Origin: Trichopria drosophilae
Lineage: Eukaryota > Arthropoda > Insecta > Hymenoptera > Diapriidae
Direction of reading: 5' to 3'
Length of the DNA stretch: 64,000 nt
Assembly (NCBI GenBank): GCA_030407085.1
Contig: CM059585.1
Location: 119,207,001-119,271,000, forward strand
The notes under the pieces are model-generated. The model ran no database searches and was not told where the DNA came from. It saw only the letters and a program-made list of their open reading frames with translations. This document shows positions 35,111 to 46,709 of this stretch, in pieces. Made by a program: the position numbers and the translations under genes. The first letter of the stretch is position 1, and the number at the start of each line of letters is the position of its first letter.

Positions 35111-38100
35111 TCAATTCAATTGATACTGGCATTTTTACTTTACTATTTTTACCATCAATTGCTGCTTTCTTTATTGACTGGCGTAAATTCTTAAATACCT
35201 TCATAAATTATTTGCTTGGTTATTATTTACTTACATATAGAAATGCATATATTATTGACATTAGAATCCCCTAAACATTTGTTTAGGATAGTTGTTTGAG
35301 TATAAAAACTATTTTACTTTTCAGAAAAATTATTTGTTTTTTCACAAAACAATAAAAATTTCGAACGGTTGCAAATCTTGGTTACAAACAAATTACTTTT
35401 TCGGAACATTATAATTTCAATCAATTGATTTCTTCGTCAAGTTTCGATACTAAATATTTGCAAAGCACTGAATTAACACTAGGCATCTTGTTCAAACATT
35501 CCAGTTTTCGTTTAAACAACTTTAATACAAACATTTAATCATCAGTGGCTTTCGGTAACAAGTTTTTTAAAACCACACAAATCTGATTTATCGTATTTAT
35601 TAACGTAAATTTATTTTACGTATTTATATAATTCACTTGCCTCGATTTGCGATTCATTTACGTAATCGTAATTTACTTTTGGAATTGATTATGTGCATGT
35701 AATAAACACTACGTTATCATTTTTATAATAATTTATATAGAAATTTATGTAGAAATTGCAGCTGCATTTCAATTTGGTAGAGTTTTTAATTGCTTTATTG
35801 ATTTTAAAATGTTGTTATGAACATAGTTTGATCAAAAGTACATTTTTCGAAATTATTTAATTCGAACTTAATTACTTGTAAGACATTTTGAAGAAATATA
35901 CATATTTTAACACCCGAAACATTAAAAAACTGGAGAATTACAAGTGGAAATACTAGAAATACAATTTAAAATAACTCCATTGCTTGTATACTTTTATACT
36001 GCAAAAAAAACGCTTAAACTCTCTTGTGATGTAAAAAAAACAGTATGCTTTTAGCTTAAGCTCAGAGTAATTAAACATTAGAATATTATGATATTCCCTA
36101 ATAATTATTTCTGATTATATTCTCATAACAATTGTTTCATGTTTATGAATTTGCTAATTACATGAGATAAATATCAACATCAAGTTTGTAACAGGCTAGA
36201 AACAATGCACTATCTATGCTACTGAATAGCATACTAAATCAAATAATTGGCTAAAGTATTGATTAATTAAAGCAATTTCAATTAATTAATACATTTGATA
36301 ATAATAATATAATTAAAATTGCTATATAATTGAATACACTTAATACTTATTATAATATCGGTTGAAAAGTGCTATCTAAACTGTCCTTGAAATTAATATT
36401 AATAGAATTTACGTACACGATTGATGTAATTTGTAAAATCTAAAAGTAGTCTCAAATATGTTGTAGCGATGCGAAACATTCAATGTTAATTTTCTTTTTT
36501 TCGAAATTAGATTTGTTATGTTTGTTGTTACTATAATATGCACAGAAAAGATATAGTAATATTGACTAAACATACGAATGCCTGTTATCAGTTAGTGCAC
36601 CTAAACGTGTCAAAACTATCCACAAAACGTTTGGAAATGTTTCAAAATGAAATAAATATTGTAAAAAATGGTTCGATGTTGTTCAAAAAACATTTTAAAA
36701 ATATGTTCGCAACGTTATATATCCGAGAATTTTAATGACAATTAAAAATTGCAATTTACAAACGACTTTAGTGAGTGAAAATAGTTCCATAACATATGTA
36801 ATGAATTAGTTAATTACATATTCAAATAATTCTTTCAAATCAACCAGTTCGTTAAAATAACGATTACATGATCACAATATTGCGTATTTTTACAAATTAT
36901 TACATAATAAAATTCTTTCAGTTAAAAAGTAGTGAATGACGTAATGTGCGGATTTTAAAATACCATAAAATGCAAGGTACGTCCATGCATTTTACATCCT
37001 GAAAATTCATTACATTTAATAAAATCTCCAATAAATTGACTAAAATTTCTATAATTTAATTAACATTCCAGAAGAATTTTTATGAAATTTCATGCAAATT
37101 CAAGACGTTTCAAAAGGAAAATTACACAATAATGTTAACATTATGAACCTAAAATTGTATTTATTCAAAATTCTTAATTTTTTTACTTATACAAATACAC
37201 AGTATCATATTTTGAACGAAAGCATTATTTTGTATATTTAGGCTTTATAACAAATCTAACCACACCAAGTCATGCAGGAAGTTCAGTATGTATTTTAGGA
37301 ATAATATGCGGCTCGATAAACAGTACGATTCGTGTCCTCCTCCAAGGCAATTTAACTTTAGATGAGTTAAGTAAGACTGATTTACAGTTGTACAACTTAT
37401 TTGTGACCTGACTTAATGTTACTATATGAGAAACGGTACAATCAGACTTTGAGTAATGAAAGTCGCAATGTATGTAAGTAAATTTTATTTCTCGTATATG
37501 TTTCACAAAAACTAAAAATTAGAAAATAATTGAATGAAAATTTGCATGCAGTAAACTATTATCGAATAAGATACTTCTTTAGACCTAAGACATTTACTGT
37601 TAAAGGGTAGTTCTTGATAAGATAGCGACGAAACATTTGCCATTATTAATGTATACAGTCTACTGTTAAATAATTCAATAATTTATAAAAATGCAATATT
37701 TCGTATATCGAAAATAGCAATAATAGAAATAGCATAATCTAATGATTTACTGTAGGAATATTTAAGTTTCTAAACATGTAACCATAATGTAACAGCGACG
37801 TAACATATGTACACGTAACGCTAATTACATCACTGTTCCATCCACAGTGCGAATATTTTAACACAAGTTTAATATTGACTCTGTAATAGTTTCTGCACAC
37901 ATCAGCGAAATTGCTTTTGGTATTATTAAATTGCATCAAATTTAACTGTATATATATATAGGAGATTCCACAGATGGGCAAGTTCAGGGATTGCAATCCC
38001 TATTTGTGTTCCCTGTATTTATCAATTTTAAATAAAGACTGAATAAGAAACAATGTATCATTCAACTAATCTACGAAATTTATGTAGTTTGAACATTACA

Positions 38101-38410
38101 TGTATTGCATAATTTCTTTAATTTTTTAGAAAGGCGGGAGTTTATATGATGGCAATATTTTGTTCGTGCCCTTAAAATATAACAGAACTTATGAACTATT
38201 TGAATGAAAGATGCTAAAATATTAAACAAATTTCGTATTTAAATATAACAGTTCGTTGGATTCATTTTCGAAATTCAAAATAACCACGGAAATTGTGCGA
38301 CGCAAAATAATATAATTTTCTATCAGTCTTAATTTGTCATTTTTTTCCAAATAGTATTGTTTTCTCCAGAACAATGGTAGAATGTTCCATAATGCAATGT
38401 TATCTACTAT
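35111..38410. other. AT-rich stretch, nothing recognised
   Basis: This is strongly AT-rich with short chance frames only, including the AT-driven 65-codon plus frame at 36538 and 78- and 85-codon minus frames near 37.3 and 37.9 kb. Confidence 0.5.
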
Positions 38411-38416
38411 GTAAAC

Positions 38417-38989
38417 CTACATACTTATTCTCAAAATTCATTACACTGAAATTTCTCTCTTAAATAGTGAGAATATTCAGTCCAGATTGAAATGAAAGGT
38501 GAGTCACTCTATATGAATTGAATTTCCATTCTTGCTTCAGAGAGAATTTTTTTACTGCAGAGATAGAGCTTAATGTGAGCTCTAATTAAACCACCGACAG
38601 TAACAGTGATGAATAAACGTATAGAATTTGGGTAATGTTTGGGCCAACGTGAATCCGTTTACGCAATATTTGCGACAAGTGCTGCCATTGCTGCAGTATT
38701 TACTAGGAGAGATTGATAAATTCTGGAACGAACATTACATAATAAAATTAAATTACACTTCTCAAATTTAATTTTAGTGCATATAATATCTATTTTTGTA
38801 AAAAATAGGACTTCAGTAATGATAAGATCTCGCTATTTTTGAAGTGAATTTTCTCTCCACGCGAAGAGCGAATTTTCACTCTTTCATTTGGAGTGACTGA
38901 TCGCTTCTAGAATGATAATTCAGAGATAGCACCCAGCTCACTCCAGGTTTGGAGTGAAAATTTCACTCCAAGAATTTTAGTGGGTAGTA
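38417..38989. repeat. Possible decayed palindromic element with GGAGTG motifs
   Basis: The right end, ...AATTTTAGTGGGTAG at 38989, resembles the AATTTTAGAGTGTAG end of the foldback at 59290-60155, and GGAGTG/CACTCC motifs are dense just inside both. A perfect palindrome, GGAGTGAAAATTTCACTCC, lies at 38951-38969. The left end (CTACATACTT near 38417) is only a weak inverse match. Confidence 0.3.
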
Positions 38990-40597
38990 TTTTCATTATC
39001 GAAAGTATCGGGTTAAAATTAAATACTAAGTCATTTTTTTTTATAATTTTTCTTGAAATCCGATAATTCTTAGTGAAATATAGACATTTCGGAAAGATGC
39101 CGTGATTTTTTATGTATTAGTAAAAGCATAAAAAGCAACACAAAAATATATGATATTTAATATTTTGCTTTATTGAATTTATAAATTCGAGAAAGTTCGA
39201 ATTCGTAATCAGCAAAAAAAACATCCAAAATGCTATCTCCTTATACAAGATTACATTTAACATGTGGTTTCTTTAATACAATCAAGAATTGTTCAATATT
39301 GTTTATTATTATTTAACACCAGTAAAGCAATGACAAAGTGTAACAAGGAAAAAACTTGAATAATTTTATTAGTGAGATATAATTATTTAGAGCTCCCTAT
39401 AAAATTAGTTAAAAAAAAATATTCTTTCGAATTCAAAAAACTAGACCTTATTATTCGTTTAGATAATCCAATATTAAGGTGTTTGTTTAATATTCCAAAA
39501 ATTAGTATAATTACAGTTAATTCGTTTATGCAAATTCTCCAGACTAAATTTTGTTACCTACATGGGCGTTTTGCATCAAGTAACAAAAATAATTAATGTA
39601 AAAATTCCCCTTCCCAATTGAATATTACGAATAATATGAATTTATTTAATCTATCGCAAAATTGCTTTAGGGGCAACCAAAAGTCTATTAGTTTTCTTGT
39701 AAGAAATCTCGTTATATTTCGAAAATACATTAATTTGTTTTTTACGAAATTTGCCTTTATTAGTGGCTTACTTCTATCGAATGTACTCCACAAATTTAAA
39801 GAATGTACCGCAAAATTCATGAAATATTTTCATTGTGTTATTTCTTTTCGTATCGTTTTAGTTAATTCCTTTGTTTACTCGAGTACATTTTTCATTTTTG
39901 TCATAAAAATAGAAGCCTTCTTGTCATACAAAAATAAATTAGTATGCTCAATTTCCTATTAGAATATTATACGAATTTAATTAATCTCTCCAACACACTT
40001 TTAGGTGTACAAGTGGAACAGTTTCTCGATAAAGTATCTCCTCTCATGTAAGAAACATTCTTTTTTCGAACTTGGCTCATATTTTGGAATATTCTGATCC
40101 AGAAATTTTATGGATTTTTACTGAAGAAAACTGTTGATGATGTTTACAATGAATTGGTAAAATATTTGTCCTAAAAATCGTTTAATTAAGATATTCATGG
40201 CATATTCTGATTTAGATAGTTCTTTCGACTTTACAATTGTTAGAATCCCTGGGGGTGTTTTGGTTAGATTTTGCGATTTTTGTTGTGGCAACAGAAAGCT
40301 TCTTACTAGACACAAGTAAACAGAAAAGCCAATTTCCTTATAGAATATTATACGAATCAGGTTCATCCTTCCCAGTACAATTTTAGCTGTAGTTCAATCT
40401 AGACGAATTTTAACACAAAGAATTTAATGATATATAATAAATCAAACAACCATAATACATCTTTAAGATGTTTTTACGATCTGGGCGATTTTTAAGATTT
40501 GTTAACTACTGATCAGAAAGAGCTCTTAAATGATCTTTAGGGAGACTCAGCTTATATGAGGTATTACAAAATGCTCGTTTACTCATTTACAACTTCC

Positions 40598-41962
40598 AAT
40601 CGATACACACGTTGTTTGAAATGTACCGTATTTGCTATTTTCGAGGGTGCTTTTGCGAATGCAACTTTCAAAAATTATGTTTAAAATAGTACTTACCTAT
40701 GATTTTGGCAAAAATATGTGAAAAAAACACATTTTGTGGGGTAATTATTTTTAAAATCATTTTTCAGGTTAAAAGATGTGGCGGCTTATTTCGAATTTTT
40801 TTTTCAAATTTTGATATTACTTCCACGCAGCACGTAACCTTACACAACGTTGTATAAGGTCGACAAAAGATTTTCAATCTTGCGGCAATCTTATTAAACC
40901 TTATCGTAAGGTTCGGCCCTGTTAGGATGGTAATATAGCATTTTATACAAATTTTCAGCTAAACTACCTATATTATAAGATGATTTTGAGTATGATAATC
41001 AGAAATCTGAACTCAAGATTTCGAAATTCAGAATGGCTAATCCAATGACGAACGAGAATTGACAAACTGCGGAACTTATTTGGATCGACATTATCGAGGT
41101 TACTGATTAGAAAATTAAGATCAAAATCATTTGTTGCCAATCATTGTTTACCGATTGTCATCCGCATCTTATTCTATATTTGTTTTATGTTCAATCATTT
41201 TGATTTGCTCTTTTAATGTATGTTAATCCTTTTGGTTATATAAAAACGTTTTAGTGTCGCGTCACGTCTTAAAAACGATACAATACAAAAGCGATTTTCC
41301 ACTATCATCCACTTCCTAGCGATGAGAATCGAACTAACAATAATTAATCACAGTGGATAAGAATTCTTCGCTAGTTATTATAATAAATAGATTCAAAATG
41401 ACCATCATCTTGAGTGAGTCATTTTGAATTCTGAAATTTGGACCTTAGATTTGTAATCAGTAACCTCGAAAACGTACCGAGAATTTTTTCCTCCTGCTAA
41501 GAAATTACTTCCCAAGTTTGTCAATCTATATCCGCCATACTGGGATAGTTATTTTGAATTTCCAAATATTTACTCTAGCTTCCAGACCTACTTACCTAAA
41601 AACATCTTATAAGATAGATAGTTCTGCTGAAAATTTGTTTAGAATGCTATATTTCCATTGCCAAATTTGAAAAAAATTTCTTAAAATAACCTATAACTTT
41701 GGATATTTCAATGTGAAATAAAAAATGGCTCACCACAAATCTCTTTAACAACTTTATACACTTCTGATGCACTTTTCCGGTCATAAACATCTAGTATTCC
41801 GTATGAAAAATGGTATTTAAACAAAAATACCCCCAAAAATGTGTTTTTTCACATATTTTTGCCAAAAGCATAGGGAAGTACTAAAGTAAATGAAAGTTAC
41901 CATTCGAAAGGGCACCCTCGAAAATAGTATAAGATATATTTCAAACAACCTGTATATCGATT
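40598..41962. mobile_element. Large palindromic (foldback) element inside the tandem array
   Basis: AATCGATACACACGTTGTTT at 40598 is the inverse of the right end at 41962 (reverse complement AATCGATATACAGGTTGTTT). Pairing continues through TATTTTCGAGGGTGC, TTTTGGCAAAAATATGTG, AAATTTTCAGC..AACTA, ATTGACAAACT and CGAGGTTACTGATTA, so the arms are about 500-600 bp with insertions and deletions. The centre near 41.28 kb holds a tRNA-like B box. There is no transposase frame. No clean target duplication is visible. Confidence 0.75.
41318..41375 (-). repeat. tRNA-like B-box relic
   Basis: On the minus strand TTAGTTCGATTCTC (complement of 41323-41336) is a good B-box match in the loop of the palindromic element. 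The rest of a tRNA fold is not evident, so it is probably a SINE head remnant. Confidence 0.35.
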
Positions 41963-42639
41963 TCGGTATGTAATTTACGTTGGAATTTGAATATGAGAGA
42001 ACGTGCATTCGGGACGTTAAATGGTTAATTAAGACCTATTGAAAATGTATTTTTAGAGGGTACATTTGAAAAGTGCTCTAGATCACCTCTTCAGTTTGGA
42101 AAATGTGTCCCGTCATTTTGATTTCCACTAACGCTGAGAATTTTGTTACAGTGTTAGGAAGGCTGTTCCCTATATTCAAATATCAACAGAAAATCCCTTT
42201 TTACTATTTGAATATTACACGAATTTTATTAATACGTGCACTTTCAGGTGTTTCCTAATGAAATTATTTGATGTAATAAGTACGTCCTCTCTTTTCGAGT
42301 TGACAAAATGGCCCCCATTAATGGCATATCAATTTGATTACTGCATTTTTACTAAACAAGAAAAGAATGTAAGATAACGTTTGTAGTAATATTCAGGAAA
42401 TTCACGGAATATTTCCCTTTCGATTTTTGTTTCGTAAATATTTAGTTAACTTAGGAAATTATGACCATGCAATTTAGTCGGTCACGCGGACATTTCCAGG
42501 TGCAGGTCAGAGCCAAAAGAGCCCTTTGATCTCCAAAACTGCAGGATATTTTTTGCAGTATAAAACAGGATTCCAGGCGCGGTTTTGCTTTAGTTAATCC
42601 CTGGGCGTATTTCGACTACATCTTGCGATTTTCGACATA

Positions 42640-42980
42640 GCAACGAGCCTTAATGTACGGCCTGTCTATAGCAAGAGCAAATACCGCCAAAACCGCGAAC
42701 CGACAGGAAGGCTGACCGTCTAGTGACGCGAGCACGGGGGAGTTACACCTACACGAAGGTTCTATAACCAAATGCAATATATTTACATCATAGGATGGTT
42801 TCTGGGCTCGGGTTTTGCTGCCTTCGGTGCGCGTTAAAGTTCAAAATGCCCTCTCGGTCGGTGGTAGGTGGACTTGTTCGTACTTGCACTTTGCGACCGC
42901 AGGACTGCATCGGCGGTGGATAATGCATTTTCAGATCCAATCATCGCCCGTGATGAGCGCGTTTAATCGGTGACTATTCC
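42640..42980. other. Locally GC-rich segment within the array
   Basis: This segment has clearly higher G+C and CpG than the surrounding array and no open frame of note. It may be a remnant of unique sequence or of another insertion. Confidence 0.3.
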
Positions 42981-43407
42981 TATTACTCCCTACCTCCTAT
43001 TCGCTCGCATAATATAACGAGTGCATTCCCATTATTCCGTTAGAACGTTTTGCAATGGCATTAAATTACAGGCGTAGATCAATACGCGAAATAAATTCGT
43101 TACGAAATTGCCTCAATTTACATTAACCCAACTATTGAATCCTTGTTATTCTCAATATTACCAAAGTATTAAATTTGAGGAACATTCACGTTTCGACTTT
43201 CATTGCTGAGAAAATTTCATGCAATTACTTAAAATAAGATAAAAAACGGTAAATAACGATTTTTTCATTACAGAATATTATACGAATATTTTTGTTAATT
43301 ATGAACATAGTAGTATTGCTCGTAACGATTCAAAAATATCATTTACGAAATAAAACCATGTATCGATTTATGATTATTTACGAAATTGACAAATTGTTAA
43401 ATTTATG

Positions 43408-44220
43408 GGTAAACCTTCGGAAAACGGGCATCCTCGTAAAAAAAATTGAAAAGACATTATTTTGCTGTATCTTTGCCTCCTGAAAACGAATATGGTGATA
43501 AAATTCGGCGCCCTGAAATATCATGGCCGCTTTTTTGAAAAAAAAACAGTCAAAAAACGTGATTTATGTCAAACAAATACAACTATGACGAAAAAACGTT
43601 TCAAACAAAGAATATAGAACAGAAAAGTCTCTACAAAAAAGGTTGTATACAGTTTTTTCGTCAATCCAATGCTAACGCTGCAAATGAGCGACGAAAGTAC
43701 CCATAATGTGTTTCAGAAAGTTATAAGTAGGTAAAGTAGGTGTCCTTCAGAAAATTAAATCGGACGAAAGTCATAGGAAGTGAACCCGGCTTTTTGATGA
43801 TGTCCTTAGTTCATCTCTACCTGTATGGTTGGAGGTTAGGCTAGTATAAAGATGGGGGTTCAGTACGACACCAATTTCGCTAACATAATACGTTGCAGAA
43901 ACACATTATGGGCATTTTCGTCACTCATTTGCAGCCTTACAATTGGAATAACGAAAAAAATATATACAACCTTTTTTGTAGAAAATTTTCCGCTCTATAT
44001 TATATGTTTGAAACAATTTTTCGTCAGATCTGTTTTTGATTGAAATAAATACAAAAAACTAAAAAAAAAACACGTTTTTGACTGTTTTTTCAAAATAGCG
44101 GCAAAGATATTTCAGAGCGACAAATTTTATCATCATATTCGTTTTCAGGAGGCAAAAATACATCCAAATAGTGTAAAATAAAATTTTGTTACGAGGATGC
44201 CCGTTTTCCGATGGTTTACC
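43408..44220. mobile_element. Palindromic (foldback) element, GGTAAACC ends
   Basis: GGTAAACC.TCGGAAAACGGGC at 43408 is inverted at the right end (GCCCGTTTTCCGATGGTTTACC ending 44220 in gapped form). The arms, about 300 bp, share CTGAAAACGAATATG, GGCCGC/GCGGC, TTGACTG/CAGTCAA, AAAAAAGGTTGTATA and GCAAATGAG.GACGAAA segments. The flanks AATTTATG (43400-43407) and AATTTGTC (44221-44228) agree at 6 of 8 positions, which would suit a decayed 8-bp target duplication. It splits a unit of the surrounding tandem array, so it is younger than the array. It is non-coding. Confidence 0.75.
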
Positions 44221-46331
44221 AATTTGTCACATGTCACACTATCTTTCCTGGTAAGATACGTGGTAAGACATTTTTAAACATGTATAAATTCTCTTCATAC
44301 AAAAACTGAAATAAAACTGCTAAATACCGTCATTTCTACGAATATTTTCGTGAACGTGCGGACCACAGTATTGATCACAGTGATTAAAAGCAATAATTTA
44401 TTTTAAACCCACTACTGAATCGTTTTTAGTATAAATATTGATGAGTTATTAAATATTTGTAATATTCATAATGCGACTGTCATGCTCGAACAAATTTCAT
44501 GTCAAGGCATTACGCCGGTACTAAACATAAGTTGAAAATGCTAAATATCTTAATTTTCATCAGTGAATATTCTATGATTATTTTAGTTAACCTATCGACA
44601 TGGTTACAGTAGTTCAGCAAGAAAATCATTAGTATTGTAATAAATTAAACACTAAAATAGTAAATAAATCTTTGCAACTCATAATAATCTACCAAATTCT
44701 TATAACCGGTTGTTACACTTTTGTACTATTTTAAATGATTATAGAGAGTAATATATTGTACTAAGAATATCGTACGAATGTCGCACATTGTCAAACCAGT
44801 AGGGAAATAAAAATTAAAATTAAAATACATAATTTCAGTCATTCTTCCATAAAAATGTTACAAAATTGAAAACCAAATTTCCTCATCCTATATGGACCCA
44901 AATATCCAATAATAAATTCTGTAGATATAATAAAGTGAAGATGCTAAATGTTGTACTTTCCGTCGATGAATATTCTACGGATATTTATTTTAGTTAGCTA
45001 AACATGGTATTGATCGCAGCGATTCAAGAATATATTTTACATTAAACCAACTACTCAATTACCGTTATTAAAAATATTGTCGGGATACAGAATTTGTACA
45101 ATATTAACGTGTTGACATCGCGTCATTTCCAATAAGATAATTTCATACATAATCTCTGAATTTTCTGAGTGTACGGAGTGAAAAAGGTATGTGTAGTGAT
45201 TTTTATCTGGGGATATTCTGCAAATATTTTTATTATCGGAGTGATTCGAGAAAAGATTTAACAAAACTATCGGCGTATTATTGGGAATATTGCCAAATTA
45301 TGAAATTTGTGGAATATTTACTTTTCTTTCCGTTAAGGAAATTTTGTCGCAGGAACTTAATACATGAAGATGTTCAATATCATATTTTTCATCAGTGAAT
45401 AGTCTACGAATATTTTTGTTGTTAACCAATATAAGTACTGTATTGATAGTAGGAATTAAACAAGATATTTGCTAACATTCGTCGTAACTCATTTAAAATT
45501 GAAATAGTAATTAAAGTTTTGCCCCTGATATTACCTCCGGAATTTTATTATATTTTTATAATATTCATTCATCTATTAATAAAAAAAACAACATTTTTTA
45601 TGATATAATAAATGCCTTTAAAACAATATCATATTGTACCGTGAATATCCTACAAATTTTAATCTTTACCATACCAGTGTGAAAAACACAACAAAATAAA
45701 AATATTCTAAAAATTGTGATAAAAATTCCTGCCACAGGAATATTAAAAGAATTTGTTATTATTTAATCTAACTATTATATTGAAGGCAATTCAACTATCG
45801 GTATCTTGCTCTGCAATAGTTTGAAAACACATTAATATATGCAGTTCCGCAAATAAAAATATTCTACGGATAAGTACATTTGACCCGGGTAGAAATCAGT
45901 TTTTTTGTTGCACTGTTCATTTTCCATTCACCTTTAACATCGGAAAAAACAAAAATTTTTAATATTACTCAAATATTATAATTTGACTTTGAAAATTGAT
46001 AATAGAAAATTTGAATATCAGAGACCAGACAGTCAAACGTATTTTATTAATATTTCAAGAGATTTTTCCGTAGCAGGAAAAATGATTTTCATTGGTATTA
46101 CATTATGGCGAAAGAATAAAAAATTTGCTTCGAATTTTAGGCAAAAATACTGTACGAACTATTCCATTTTCAGATGATAAGTTTTAAAATTTATGAAATT
46201 CAATTTTTTTATAATTTCAAAAATTGAATAATATTCGAGGAATATTAGCATAAAGCAGAATATTGATTACTGACATCTAAAATGTATTAAAAATATAAGT
46301 AATAAATTGTTAGAATGTTTTACGCAATTAA

Positions 46332-46703
46332 AGGGGGTTTTTCGAGTTTTCAAGTGCTCCGTCGATAAGGTAGGAAGTTTCATTAAAAAATGTAAATGAA
46401 AAAAAGCTTAATAAATTATTCAAAATACAGGCTCTGTAAAGGTGACTTTAATTACTATAAATGGACTCTTAGAAAATATCAAAGAAATTAAGTTGAAACT
46501 GTCGAAAATAAGTGATTTTTATTTATTTCTGAAAGTTCTCGGTCAGTTCTCAATTAATATCTTTGGTTTTTTCAATGAAACTATCTACGGTAATTAGAAT
46601 TGCTTTTACAGAGCGCAAATTTTGAAAATTTTATGAAGTAATTTTTAATTTACGTTCTTTAATGAAACTTCCTACCTTAGCAGCAGACTACTTTAGAACC
46701 CCC
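46332..46703. mobile_element. Palindromic MITE, most complete GATAAGGTAG-family member
   Basis: AGGGGGTTTTTCGAG at the left is inverted as TTTAGAACCCCC at the right, and the arms share GATAAGGTAGGAAGTTTCATT / AATGAAACTTCCTACCTTA (long runs shown in part), GAGCCTGTAAA-type and AAAGATATTAA-type blocks to a centre near 46520. TTAA lies at both boundaries (46328-46331 and 46704-46707), with one unpaired A at the left tip. This suggests a piggyBac-type TTAA target. It is about 372 bp and non-coding. Confidence 0.7.
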
Positions 46704-46709
46704 TTAATC

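Larger units (their letters stand above)
39620..46300. repeat. Ancient diverged tandem repeat array, interrupted by transposons
   Basis: The motif GAATATT.TACGAAT recurs in one orientation. In the right half it appears at about 43273, 44329, 44565, 44765, 44968, 45212, 45397, 45643 and 45858; successive spacings after the 43408-44220 insertion are 185-246 bp, mean about 218. It is preceded by a conserved GATGCTAAATATC...CATCAGTGAATATT segment and followed by TTTTTGTTAACC-like and TATTGATCGCAG.GATTCAA blocks. In the left half GAATATTA(C/TA)CGAAT occurs at 39620, 39962, 40343 and 42210, with associated AATCCCTGGG and GCGATTTT.G.CATAGCAA blocks (about 40272 and 42623). Units share order but are strongly diverged, so the array is old. 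No protein frame runs through it. Confidence 0.6.
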
